Shown here in pieces: positions 7,096 to 14,725 of a stretch of 20,099 nt of DNA. Position 1 is the first letter of the stretch. Every line of letters begins with the position of its first letter. Under the pieces are notes generated by a model that was not told the DNA's origin, searched no databases, and saw only the letters and a list, made by a program, of their open reading frames with translations. The stretch is taken from NCBI GenBank assembly GCA_004552445.1, contig SFOJ01000015.1, positions 1 through 20,099 of the forward strand. Reading direction: 5' to 3'. This DNA is from Mollicutes bacterium (GTDB lineage Bacteria; Bacillota_I; Bacilli_A; RF39; UBA660). Both the position numbers and the translations under genes were made by a program.

Positions 7096-8279
7096 AAAGA
7101 ATAACTTATATATTACTATTTTTAGTTTTGTTTATCCCATGCATTATTTTTGGAAGTGAAAAAGATTTAAATATATATTTATTCTATGGTGATGGTTGCC
7201 CTCACTGTGCTGAAGAAGAAGAGTGGTTTAAAACATATTTGGATAAAAATAAGAATATTAAAATTCATAGATATGAAGTTTGGTATAATAAAGATAATCA
7301 AGAAAAATATTCTAAAGTTCATGAAATATTAAATGATAAATCAAATGGAATTCCATACCTGATAATAGGAGAAACTGTAATCAGTGGGTTTGATAAGGAA
7401 CTAACTCCTGAAAGAATAAAAAATGCTGTAGAATACTATAGTAATATAAATTATAAAGACAAAGTTGGCATTTATTTAGGTATAGTATCAGAACGTGAAA
7501 GTGGAAAAGATGAAGCAAAATATGAAGATACAAAAGTAAAAATACCACTACTAGGAACAAAAGAAGCAAAGGATGTATCTATAGGTCTTTCAGCAATACT
7601 AATAGGAGTGGTAGATGGATTTAATCCATGTGCAATGTGGATATTATTATTTTTAATTTCTATGTTATTGGGAATGAAAAATAAAAAAAGAATGTGGATA
7701 CTTGGTATTACATTCTTAGCATCATCCGCATTAGTATATTTCTTATTTTTACTTTCATGGTTAAACCTAGCTGTTTTTTTAAATAAAGTATTATATATAA
7801 GAGTAGCAATATCATTTTTTGCAGTTCTTTTTGGGGTTTTACAGATAGTAAACTTTTTGTTCAAAAAAGACAATGGATGCGAAGTAGTTGATAACAAAAA
7901 TAGAAAAAGAATAATAAAATCAATACAAAAAATAATAAAGGAAAAATCATTCATTCTTGCAATTTTGGGAATTGTATTACTAGCTGCTTCAGTAAATATT
8001 ATTGAACTACTATGTTCTCTTGGACTTCCAGTAATGTTTACACAAATACTTGCAATTAATGAAGTTGGTAAAGTTGGACAAATTCTTTATTCCATTTTAT
8101 ATGTATTGTTCTTTATGATTGATGACATAATAATATTTGTAATAGCAATGAAAACACTTGAAATTAAAGCTATTTCAAATAAATATGGAAAATATTCTCA
8201 TCTTATCGGTGGATTAATAATGATAATTATTGGAGTATTGATGGTTTATAAGCCAGAATGGTTAATGTTTAATTTTTAG
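7092..8279 (+). CDS. Membrane thiol-disulfide carrier: outer CxxC thioredoxin domain plus CcdA-like core
   Basis: A 395-residue protein predicted to carry reducing power across the membrane. Residues 1-22 are a signal or anchor helix. Residues about 25-115 form a thioredoxin/glutaredoxin-like domain with C36-P-H-C39 and a cis-proline P88 (GIPYLIIG), expected to face outward. After a linker, residues about 162-390 hold roughly six membrane helices. Two conserved transport cysteines typical of CcdA/DsbD are visible: C180 in DGFNPCA and C308 in IELLCSLGLP. This is a DsbD-like arrangement with the outer thioredoxin domain in front and no C-terminal one. The separate upstream CPSC protein could supply the inner partner. 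Start ATG 7092 is chosen because GAAGGAG lies just before it. Targets outside the cell are unknown. Confidence 0.85.
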   Translation: MKRITYILLFLVLFIPCIIFGSEKDLNIYLFYGDGCPHCAEEEEWFKTYLDKNKNIKIHRYEVWYNKDNQEKYSKVHEILNDKSNGIPYLIIGETVISGFDKELTPERIKNAVEYYSNINYKDKVGIYLGIVSERESGKDEAKYEDTKVKIPLLGTKEAKDVSIGLSAILIGVVDGFNPCAMWILLFLISMLLGMKNKKRMWILGITFLASSALVYFLFLLSWLNLAVFLNKVLYIRVAISFFAVLFGVLQIVNFLFKKDNGCEVVDNKNRKRIIKSIQKIIKEKSFILAILGIVLLAASVNIIELLCSLGLPVMFTQILAINEVGKVGQILYSILYVLFFMIDDIIIFVIAMKTLEIKAISNKYGKYSHLIGGLIMIIIGVLMVYKPEWLMFNF

Positions 8280-8300
8280 GACAAAAGATTATTATTTACA

Positions 8301-8318
8301 TATAATAGATTAGGTGAT
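8301..8318 (+). promoter_or_regulatory. Probable -10 box and ribosome site before the SpoVIF-like gene
   Basis: TATAAT at 8301-8306 is followed by AGGTGAT (8312-8318), then GTG 8323. A good -35 is not visible. AGGTGAT with 4-base spacing decides for the GTG start. Confidence 0.45.
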
Positions 8319-8322
8319 ATAT

Positions 8323-8559
8323 GTGAATGATAATCTTTTTAATAGGATAACAGAAAAAACAAATGTAGATAAAGACACAATAATTGGCTTAGCAAGAAAG
8401 TTACAAGAAGGAAATTTCAAAAATAAAGATACACTAAGGGAAATAATACATGAGTTATCAGATATAACTGGAAAAGAAGTATCAGAAGAAAAAGAGAATA
8501 AAATTATTGACATGATTATAAATGACAAAGTACCCAAAGATTTAGAAAAATATGTTTAA
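8323..8559 (+). CDS. SpoVIF-like protein (stage VI sporulation protein F family)
   Basis: A 78-residue acidic, helical protein starting with GTG 8323 behind AGGTGAT. The whole sequence follows the pattern I know from Bacillus SpoVIF (YjcC): a start like LFxxIxxKTNVDKDTI, then FKNKDTLREIIHEL, then KEVSEEKENKIIDMI, ending in NDKVPKDL. In Bacillus the protein is needed late in spore coat assembly. No other sporulation gene is in the window, so here it could be a remnant, a spore gene of a rarely sporulating organism, or a relative with another role. A terminator follows. It is monocistronic. Confidence 0.75.
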   Translation: MNDNLFNRITEKTNVDKDTIIGLARKLQEGNFKNKDTLREIIHELSDITGKEVSEEKENKIIDMIINDKVPKDLEKYV

Positions 8560-8575
8560 AACATATTTTTATTTT
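8548..8575 (+). terminator. Intrinsic terminator after the SpoVIF-like gene
   Basis: AAATATGTT (8548-8556) pairs with AACATATTT (8560-8568), followed by TTATTTT. The stop codon lies in the loop region. Confidence 0.7.
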
Positions 8576-8603
8576 AAAATCAAATATTTTATAGAATAAA
8601 AAA

Positions 8604-8635
8604 AAGACTTCTACAGATTAGAAGTTCTTTTTATT
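8604..8635 (-). terminator. Terminator of the FemX-type gene, probably bidirectional
   Basis: CTTCT and AGAAG arms (about 8608-8626) are extended by AGA/TCT with one bulge. A-rich sequence lies on one side and T-rich on the other, so it can work for both convergent genes. It overlaps the last codons of the minus-strand gene. Confidence 0.65.
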
Positions 8636-9876
8636 GCAGGTTTATAAAATTCCTTTTGAATTTTGTTTGTTGACCACAATAGCTGATGAAATGGTTTATT
8701 AACAATTAAATCAAATTCTCCAATATATTCATAAACTGTAGGTTTAAATTTTAATTTAAATTCATTTAATTCTTTGTACGGATTAGTATCAGTAAAGTCA
8801 GCTGTAATTCCATACATATCCAGATATAAATATCCTGCCTTCTTATATTCTTCAATAATTTTATAGAAAATATATGTTTTAATATCAATACCTTGAAAAT
8901 CTTTATTATAACCGGAGATTATAATAGTAACTCTTCCTTCATATTTAACAACAAAAGCAGCTCCTAAAATTTCTTTAAGCGTATTTTCTTTCATTCTTTG
9001 ATTAGCAAGAGCTATATCAGAAGAAATTCTATTCATAATATCATCACTTTTAGTTTTTTGAGCATAAAGTGATGAATCGTTTGGATTGTTTTGAAAAGCT
9101 TTATTAATATCATCATTTTTTTCTTGTTCATAAATATATTGTTTTTGTAAATATTTAACATATGTTTCATAGTTTAAATTAACCATTAATAAGTCAACCA
9201 TATCACTTTTTTTAAATTCTTTATAAAAAAATTTATAGTATGTAGAAGTTTTACTTTCTTTATCACTAACAAATGAATAGAATTTTTCAATATCATCTTC
9301 ATTGCCACTCACGATACTAACACCTTTCAATTCTGATTCTTTCATATCAGAAACTAATTTATTATCAAGAACATTAAAATCGTATGTTGGTAAATATATA
9401 ACTGGAGTATATTTAGGAAGAAGAGATTCAAAATATAAATTATCTCTCAATTTATCATATCCAAGTTCTTTAAGTTCAGCAACTAGTTGTTTACTGTTTG
9501 AATTGATTAATTTACTTTTATCATCAAAATTAATTACTGAATAAGTTATTTCTGGATTAATTTTTATAAATGCAAAACCCTTCATGAAAAAATAGTCTTT
9601 GATTTTTTTACTAAAAGTTTTAAGAAGAGGTTCATCATAAAAATCAATTAAAAAACCACGAGGAGCATATCCATATTTCATATTAGGACCAATAGATTTG
9701 TATAGAATTAAACTAGCTCCAACAATCATACCTTTGTGATATGCCCCAACATACATTACAGAAAAATCACTATGAATCATTAAATCTCCATATTCTTTAG
9801 TTTGAAAGAAGTTTTTTAGTATATGATTCTTAGCATATTCACTAAAAACCTCAGGCTTAATTTCTTTTATATCCAT
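8611..9876 (-). CDS. FemX/MurM-type peptidoglycan peptidyltransferase
   Basis: A 421-residue FemABX-family aminoacyltransferase. These enzymes add amino acids from aminoacyl-tRNA to the lysine side chain of the lipid-linked cell-wall precursor, building interpeptide bridges. Two GNAT-like halves are visible. The first includes FFQTKEYGDLM and the GYAPRGFLIDF segment. The second ends in the characteristic LNEFKLKFKPTVYEYIGEFDL. A helical, Lys/Gln/Asn-rich insertion at about residues 240-300 corresponds to the coiled-coil arm of FemA. It is monocistronic, with AAGGGAG before the ATG, divergent from enolase and ending in a terminator. Which amino acid is transferred cannot be told. It supports a modified lysine-type wall with cross-bridges (inference). 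Confidence 0.9.
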   Translation of the reverse strand: MDIKEIKPEVFSEYAKNHILKNFFQTKEYGDLMIHSDFSVMYVGAYHKGMIVGASLILYKSIGPNMKYGYAPRGFLIDFYDEPLLKTFSKKIKDYFFMKGFAFIKINPEITYSVINFDDKSKLINSNSKQLVAELKELGYDKLRDNLYFESLLPKYTPVIYLPTYDFNVLDNKLVSDMKESELKGVSIVSGNEDDIEKFYSFVSDKESKTSTYYKFFYKEFKKSDMVDLLMVNLNYETYVKYLQKQYIYEQEKNDDINKAFQNNPNDSSLYAQKTKSDDIMNRISSDIALANQRMKENTLKEILGAAFVVKYEGRVTIIISGYNKDFQGIDIKTYIFYKIIEEYKKAGYLYLDMYGITADFTDTNPYKELNEFKLKFKPTVYEYIGEFDLIVNKPFHQLLWSTNKIQKEFYKPAIKRTSNL

Positions 9877-9902
9877 AATTTCGCTCCCTTTTTAACAACA
9901 AT

Positions 9903-9911
9903 ATTATAGCA
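9903..9911 (-). promoter_or_regulatory. Extended -10 promoter of the FemX-type gene
   Basis: On the minus strand TG-C-TATAAT reads from 9911 to 9903. The start codon is about 27 bases further on. It is divergent from the enolase promoter, whose -10 is 19 bases away. Confidence 0.6.
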
Positions 9912-9929
9912 TATTATCAAAAAAAATAG

Positions 9930-9935
9930 TATAAT
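9930..9935 (+). promoter_or_regulatory. -10 box of the enolase promoter
   Basis: TATAAT at 9930-9935 is preceded by ATAG, as in the secG promoter. No clear -35 is visible. The leader of about 23 bases contains GGAGGG (9952-9957). Confidence 0.5.
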
Positions 9936-9964
9936 GAATATGTAAATAATTGGAGGGTATATTT

Positions 9965-11203
9965 ATGAGCAAAATAATAAACATAAAAGCAAGAGAGATT
10001 CTTGATTCTAGAGGAAATCCAACTGTTGAAGTAGAAGTAACTACTGAAAAAGGTATTAAAGCAGTTGCTGCTGTACCATCAGGAGCATCAACAGGTAGTA
10101 GAGAAGCATTAGAACTTAGAGATAATGATGAAAGATATTGTGGAAAAGGCGTATTAAAAGCAGTAAACAATGTAAATACACTTATTAAAGATGCAATTTT
10201 AGGATTTGATGTATCACAAATAAAAGAAATTGATACTAAAATGATTGAAATAGACGGAACACCAAATAAAAGTAAATTAGGAGCAAATGCAACTTTAGGG
10301 GTAAGCCTTGCGTGTGTAAAGGCAGCAGCTCTTGAAGCAGGCAAAGAAGTGTATGAATATCTAAATCCAAGAGAAAAGAAAATACCAAGATTAATGTTTA
10401 ATATTGTAAATGGTGGAATGCATGCTAAAAATAATATAGATATTCAAGAATTTATGATTGTACCAAAAAGAGAATCATTTAAAGAAGATCTTAGATGTGC
10501 AAGTGAAGTATTTCACGCTCTAAAAAAGCTTTTAGATAACGAAGGTCTTGCAACGTCAGTAGGAGATGAAGGAGGATTCGCACCAAACCTAGAGACAAAT
10601 AAAACAGCATTGAACTACATAGTTAAAGCAATAGAAACTGCAGGATATGTACCAGCAAAAGATGTATTTATTGCTCTTGATGTAGCTGCATCTTCATTAT
10701 ATAACGAAGCAACTAAAACATATAAAATAGAGGATAAATTCTTAAATAAAGAGGAACTATTAGATTACTATCTTGATTTAGTTAAAAATTATCCAATCAT
10801 TTCAATAGAAGATCCTTATGATGAAAATGATTACGAAGGATTTAAACTAATAACCGATAGATTAGGAAAAGAAATAAATATAGTTGGTGATGATTTATTT
10901 GTTACAAATAAAAAAGAACTTGAACATGGTATTGAAAATGGACTTTGTAATTCAATCCTAATTAAGCCAAATCAAATAGGTACATTCTACGAAATGCTAG
11001 AAACAATAGTACTTGCTAAAAAGAATAATTATACATGTATTATGTCACATAGAAGTGGAGAAACAACAGATACGTTTATCATAGATGCAGCAGTAGCATT
11101 AAATATACCATTTGTTAAAACTGGTTCAGTATCACGTGGAGAAAGAATTTGTAAATTCAATAGACTACTTAAGATAGAAGAAGAAATAGAAGAAAAAAAC
11201 TAA
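9965..11203 (+). CDS. eno: Enolase
   Basis: The glycolytic enzyme that converts 2-phosphoglycerate to phosphoenolpyruvate. The essential residues are visible: the mobile loop SGASTG (39-44), NGGMHA with H153, the general acid/base E202 in VGDEGGF, metal ligands D239 (ALDVA), E282 (SIEDP) and D309 (VGDDLF), catalytic K334 (LIKPNQIGT) and the SHRSGET signature (361-367). The length of 412 is slightly below the usual 420-435; the shortening is at surface loops and the end, with nothing essential missing. ATG 9965 is chosen because GGAGGG stands 7 bases before it. secG follows with its own promoter. The order eno-secG-rnr-smpB matches that of Bacillus. Confidence 0.97.
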   Translation: MSKIINIKAREILDSRGNPTVEVEVTTEKGIKAVAAVPSGASTGSREALELRDNDERYCGKGVLKAVNNVNTLIKDAILGFDVSQIKEIDTKMIEIDGTPNKSKLGANATLGVSLACVKAAALEAGKEVYEYLNPREKKIPRLMFNIVNGGMHAKNNIDIQEFMIVPKRESFKEDLRCASEVFHALKKLLDNEGLATSVGDEGGFAPNLETNKTALNYIVKAIETAGYVPAKDVFIALDVAASSLYNEATKTYKIEDKFLNKEELLDYYLDLVKNYPIISIEDPYDENDYEGFKLITDRLGKEINIVGDDLFVTNKKELEHGIENGLCNSILIKPNQIGTFYEMLETIVLAKKNNYTCIMSHRSGETTDTFIIDAAVALNIPFVKTGSVSRGERICKFNRLLKIEEEIEEKN

Positions 11204-11206
11204 TTC

Positions 11207-11235
11207 TTGTAAATATACAATAAATATAGTATAAT
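11207..11235 (+). promoter_or_regulatory. Promoter of secG
   Basis: TTGTAA (11207-11212), a 17-base spacer and TATAAT (11230-11235). The leader is short and includes GAGGGAG before ATG 11256. Confidence 0.7.
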
Positions 11236-11255
11236 ATCTCACGAGGGAGAAAAAC

Positions 11256-11468
11256 ATGGAAAAAGTTTTATTAGTAGTATCAGTTATATTAATAGTTGTT
11301 GTATTATTACAAAGTAATAAAGCTAGTGATGCAAGTCAAATTATAACTGGTGGAAATAGTGTACTTTTAGGTAAATCAAAAGAAAGAGGATTTGAAAAAT
11401 TTATAACAAGACTTACTTATGTATTAGGTTTTGCATTTATAATACTTTCAATGGTTTTATCTGTATAA
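11256..11468 (+). CDS. secG: Preprotein translocase subunit SecG
   Basis: A 70-residue protein with two membrane helices (about 3-19 and 50-69) around the typical SecG loop, where GGNSVLLGKSKERGFEKF resembles the conserved segment of the family. It assists SecYE in protein export. The length is usual for Firmicutes (about 75). GAGGGAG precedes the start. A strong terminator follows, so rnr is read from a separate promoter. Confidence 0.93.
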   Translation: MEKVLLVVSVILIVVVLLQSNKASDASQIITGGNSVLLGKSKERGFEKFITRLTYVLGFAFIILSMVLSV

Positions 11469-11479
11469 AAATATTAATA

Positions 11480-11508
11480 AAGTTCATAAATCTATTATGA
11501 ACTTTTTA
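11480..11508 (+). terminator. Intrinsic terminator after secG
   Basis: AAGTTCATA (11480-11488) pairs perfectly with TATGAACTT (11496-11504), with a 7-base loop, followed by TTTT. The next promoter starts only 8 bases after the T run. Confidence 0.9.
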
Positions 11509-11515
11509 ATTTATA

Positions 11516-11524
11516 TGTTAAAAT
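11516..11524 (+). promoter_or_regulatory. Extended -10 promoter of rnr-smpB
   Basis: TG-T-TAAAAT at 11516-11524. A -35 at normal distance would lie inside the secG terminator and is not recognisable. The predicted leader is about 10 bases and carries AGAGGT before ATG 11541. An in-frame ATG at 11523 lies within this box and is therefore not the start. Confidence 0.6.
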
Positions 11525-11540
11525 GGTAATAGAGGTAAAT

Positions 11541-13889
11541 ATGAGAGAAAAAATATTAGAAATAATTGAAAGAGAAAATAGAAGTTTAAATCCAATTGAA
11601 ATAGTTAATATGCTATACAAAAATAGTACAGTAGAAGATTATAGAAAAGTAATGGATGAACTTGATAGTTTATGTAGAGATGGGATACTTAGACAAACTA
11701 GTGGAAATGCATATAAAAAGAATGAACTAATCACTGGTGTTTTAGATATGCATGAAAAAGGAAATGCACATCTTCTAGTAAAAGATGGACCAGATATTTT
11801 CATTGCTAAAAATAATATGAAAGGTGCCAGTAACAATGATACAGTTCTTGTAGATTATGTTAATAAAGAAAAGAATGAAGGAAAAGTAATAAGAGTGTTA
11901 AAACGTTCGTTAGGTAGAAGTCTAGCTGAAGTAGTAGATATAGATGGTGTATACAAAATTGTCCCACTTGATAAAGAACTACCATATGAAGTAGTGGTAG
12001 ATACAAAAGATACTGAATTTAGTTTAGTAGATGGTTTAATTGTACATATAGATTATGTAAAAGATATTTCAAAAGGAAAGGTATTAGCCAAAATAGATAG
12101 AGTAATTGGTCATAAGAACGCGCCTGGAAATGATACTGAAATAGCTATGATAGCAAGTGAATTTGGAGTAAGTGTACAAGTTCCAGAAGATGCAAAAGAA
12201 GAAGCAAAGAAATTTCCTAAAAGTTTAGATCCAGATGAAATAGATAAAGAATTAAAACTTGGAAGACGAGACTTAAGAGGAGATACAACAACCACATTGG
12301 ATGGTAAAGATACTAAAGATATAGACGATGCTGTTCAAGATGAAATATGTCCAAATGCAAATTTTCAAATTACAGTAGATATTGCAGATGTTAGTTACTA
12401 TGTAAAAATGGGTAGTGCAATATGGAAATACGCAGAAAGTAAAGGAAACTCAGACTATTTGGCTAATAAAGTTGGACCAATGCTTCCAATAGAATTATCA
12501 AATGGAATATGTTCATTAAATCCAAACGAAGATAGATATGCGGTAAGTTGTAGACTTGAAATAGATCATTCAGGTCGTATAGTAAATCAAGAAGTTTTCT
12601 TATCAGTTATTAAGTCTAAAAAGAAAATGAACTATGATGCTGTTCAAGATATTTTAGAAGGAAAAGAAACAGAAGATACTAAAGACTATACAACCATAAA
12701 ATACACAGTTAAAGCAAATGAAACAATAAATGATATTGCATTTAAAAACTGTATAACACCTGAAAGATTATTAGAATTTAACAAATTAGAAGACTTTAAA
12801 CCAGGTAACGAAGTTAATATACCTCTTAGTGATATTATTAAATTAATGCATAAAATATCTAAAGTAATGGATAATAGACTTTCAAAAGAAGGAAAATGTG
12901 ATTTTGATTCAAATGCAGAAAAGAAACAAATATTTGATGAAAATGACAAACTTATAGATATACAGCCACGCGTACAAAGAGAAGCTGAACATATTATTGA
13001 AAATCACATGATTTATGCTAATGTTGGATTTACAAGATTTGTATGCAGTGCCTTAGCAGAAATAATTCCTCAAATGGTACCATTCGTATTTAGAATTCAT
13101 GAAAAACCAAATCCTAAGAAAATTGAAGACTTCATGACAATGCTTAGTGTATTTGGTGTAAATTATCCAAAGAAAATTAATCCGGAAAACGTAAGTAGTA
13201 GAGATGTTAGAGATTTACTTGAATACCTAAAAGATGATGAACACTATGGAGTATTTAGTAAAAAATTATTAAGAAGTATGCAAAAAGCAAGATACTCACC
13301 TGAGAACGAAGGACACTTTGGTTTAGGATTAGAAGATTATTGCCACTTTACTTCTCCAATCAGAAGAATGGCAGATTTACTTGTACATACAATATTTAGA
13401 GTATTCTTAATAGAAAAAGATTATAGCGAAGAAAATTTAAGATTCTGGGCATCATATTTAACTGAAGTATGTGATCACATATCAGAGTGTGAAAGAACAA
13501 GTGCTGAATGTGAATATGCAGTAGATGACTATTACGATGCAGTATTTATGGAAGATAAGATAGGTAAAACATTCGAAGCAACAATAGATAGTCCAATGCA
13601 AAATTCATTCTTTGCAGAAACAACTGATAAATATATAGAAGGTAAAGTAGATTTTATAATTAATGAAGAAGATGCAAAAGAATTAGAAAGTCTAACAGAT
13701 CCAAATGAAATAGAACAGTTCATTGCAGAACATATAAAACCATTCCCATATGAATATAACGAAGCGGTATATGGATATACTAAAAAAGGTAGAGTTGTTT
13801 ATAGATATGGAGATAAAATACTTGTTTCTTGTATAGGAAGTAATCCTGATAAACGTGAAATAGATTTTGCACTAGTAAGGAAGTTATAA
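11541..13889 (+). CDS. rnr: Ribonuclease R with an inserted LysM-like segment
   Basis: A 782-residue 3'-5' exoribonuclease that degrades structured RNA and works with tmRNA/SmpB in quality control. The order is an N-terminal winged-helix-like region (about 1-60), cold-shock-type domains (about 62-200), the RNB catalytic domain (about 240-640) and a C-terminal S1 domain (about 670-780). The RNB acidic centre is intact: D254, D260, D262 and D263 in LDGKDTKDIDDAV, and SPIRR at 605-609. Unusually, residues about 387-428 read like a LysM domain (starting KYTVKANETINDIA, ending VNIP). It is inserted where other RNase R proteins have only a short helix-loop between the LEG and LMHKIS/R...GKCDFDS segments. 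The remainder resumes the normal sequence without a frame change. Start ATG 11541 has AGAGGT before it. smpB begins one base after the stop. Confidence 0.95.
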   Translation: MREKILEIIERENRSLNPIEIVNMLYKNSTVEDYRKVMDELDSLCRDGILRQTSGNAYKKNELITGVLDMHEKGNAHLLVKDGPDIFIAKNNMKGASNNDTVLVDYVNKEKNEGKVIRVLKRSLGRSLAEVVDIDGVYKIVPLDKELPYEVVVDTKDTEFSLVDGLIVHIDYVKDISKGKVLAKIDRVIGHKNAPGNDTEIAMIASEFGVSVQVPEDAKEEAKKFPKSLDPDEIDKELKLGRRDLRGDTTTTLDGKDTKDIDDAVQDEICPNANFQITVDIADVSYYVKMGSAIWKYAESKGNSDYLANKVGPMLPIELSNGICSLNPNEDRYAVSCRLEIDHSGRIVNQEVFLSVIKSKKKMNYDAVQDILEGKETEDTKDYTTIKYTVKANETINDIAFKNCITPERLLEFNKLEDFKPGNEVNIPLSDIIKLMHKISKVMDNRLSKEGKCDFDSNAEKKQIFDENDKLIDIQPRVQREAEHIIENHMIYANVGFTRFVCSALAEIIPQMVPFVFRIHEKPNPKKIEDFMTMLSVFGVNYPKKINPENVSSRDVRDLLEYLKDDEHYGVFSKKLLRSMQKARYSPENEGHFGLGLEDYCHFTSPIRRMADLLVHTIFRVFLIEKDYSEENLRFWASYLTEVCDHISECERTSAECEYAVDDYYDAVFMEDKIGKTFEATIDSPMQNSFFAETTDKYIEGKVDFIINEEDAKELESLTDPNEIEQFIAEHIKPFPYEYNEAVYGYTKKGRVVYRYGDKILVSCIGSNPDKREIDFALVRKL
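12699..12824 (+). other. LysM-like segment inside the RNB domain of RNase R
   Basis: The 42 encoded residues match the LysM pattern: opening YTVK, an ET-x3-IA core like GDT-x3-IA, T-x3-LLEFN like the conserved T-x3-L-x3-N, then F-x2-G-x4-IP at the end. The canonical GD pair reads NE. Bases around it show no repeat, hairpin or composition break that would mark a recent insertion. Confidence 0.7.
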
Positions 13890-13890
13890 A

Positions 13891-14319
13891 ATGGAAATAC
13901 TTAATAGAAAAGCACATTATGATTATTTTATAAAAGATACTTATGAAGCAGGAATAGAACTTAAAGGAACAGAAATAAAAAGTTTAAGAAAAGCAAATGC
14001 TAATATAAATGACTCATACGCAAGGATTAAAAACAATGAAGTATATCTAACTAATATGTATATCGGTAAATACGAAGAAGGAAATATATTTAATCATGAT
14101 GAAAGAAGAGAAAGAAAACTATTACTTCATAAAAAAGAAATAATAAAAATAGATAATGAAGTCACTACTAAAAGATATACACTAATTCCATTAAAAATAT
14201 ACTTTGTAAGAGGAAAAGCAAAAGTAGAATTAGGTGTATGCCAAGGAAAAAAATTATATGATAAACGTGAATCAATAAAAGAAAAAGATATAAAAAGACG
14301 TGAATATATAGAATACTAA
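13891..14319 (+). CDS. smpB: SsrA-binding protein SmpB
   Basis: A 142-residue RNA-binding protein that carries tmRNA to stalled ribosomes. The N-terminal NRKAHYDYFI, the motif GIELKGTEIKSLR, and the central DSYARIKNNEVYL are typical of the family, as is the Lys/Arg-rich C-terminal tail (GKKLYDKRESIKEKDIKRRE). The length is slightly shorter than the usual 150-160. It starts one base after rnr with AAGGAAG at the end of rnr as ribosome site, so the two are coupled. The tmRNA gene itself is not in the window. Confidence 0.95.
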   Translation: MEILNRKAHYDYFIKDTYEAGIELKGTEIKSLRKANANINDSYARIKNNEVYLTNMYIGKYEEGNIFNHDERRERKLLLHKKEIIKIDNEVTTKRYTLIPLKIYFVRGKAKVELGVCQGKKLYDKRESIKEKDIKRREYIEY

Positions 14320-14345
14320 AATAATATAATATCTTAGGTGGTAGA

Positions 14346-14651
14346 ATGAAAAAAATACCTGAGATATACGTTAACAAAATAAATAAAAAAATTGATAACA
14401 ACAAAGAAGTATTCTATTCATATAAAGATAATGATGAACTTGTTGAAGAAGTAAAACTATTAGATGAATATACTCTTCAAAAAAAAATAAATAAACTCTT
14501 TAGAGCAAATGATTTCATTTATAAAAAGAAATTCCATATAAAAACAAAAAATGAAGAAAATGATTATATAATAATATCAAAAAGTTATAATTATCTTTTA
14601 ACAATAGATGGAACTAAAATAATGATAAAGGATATAATTGAAATTAACTAA
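14346..14651 (+). CDS. Small unknown protein between smpB and secE
   Basis: A 101-residue charged, soluble protein that I do not recognise. It has no signal peptide, Cys or membrane helix. The middle (EVKLLDEYTLQKKINKLFRANDFIYKKKF) looks helical followed by beta strands, and the end (YLLTIDGTKIMIKDIIEI) reads as alternating strands. AGGTGG lies at proper distance before the ATG. TATAAT at 14325-14330 could be its own -10, otherwise it is read with rnr-smpB. Its transcription seems to end at the long-range hairpin in front of secE. It is probably a real gene because its codon use and ribosome site match its neighbours. Confidence 0.65.
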   Translation: MKKIPEIYVNKINKKIDNNKEVFYSYKDNDELVEEVKLLDEYTLQKKINKLFRANDFIYKKKFHIKTKNEENDYIIISKSYNYLLTIDGTKIMIKDIIEIN

Positions 14652-14715
14652 AAACACTTGAATTTGCCTTATAATTATGGTATTATCTAGGTAACACATG
14701 AAAGTGTTTTTTTTT
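14651..14715 (+). terminator. Long-loop terminator enclosing the secE promoter
   Basis: AAAACACTT (14651-14659) is perfectly complementary to AAGTGTTTT (14702-14710), followed by five more T. The 42-base loop contains most of the secE promoter. RNA coming from upstream can form the 9-bp stem. RNA starting at the inner promoter lacks the first arm. A local 5-bp stem AACAC/GTGTT (14693-14707) remains in either case. Confidence 0.5.
14658..14686 (+). promoter_or_regulatory. Extended -10 promoter of secE-nusG
   Basis: TTGAAT (14658-14663), a 17-base spacer and TATTAT (14681-14686), with TG at 14678-14679 making TGGTATTAT. Predicted start is near 14692, so the transcript would begin inside the loop of the hairpin described at 14651-14715. 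Confidence 0.7.
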
Positions 14716-14725
14716 GGAGGGTAGA

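Noticed and set aside
9302..9544. Reading frames opposite the FemX-type, enolase and RNase genes
   Set aside because: They lack ribosome sites and family patterns and lie antisense to well-supported genes.
11523..11540. Upstream ATG as start of RNase R
   Set aside because: It lies inside the -10 box and would precede the transcript start. ATG 11541 has a ribosome site.
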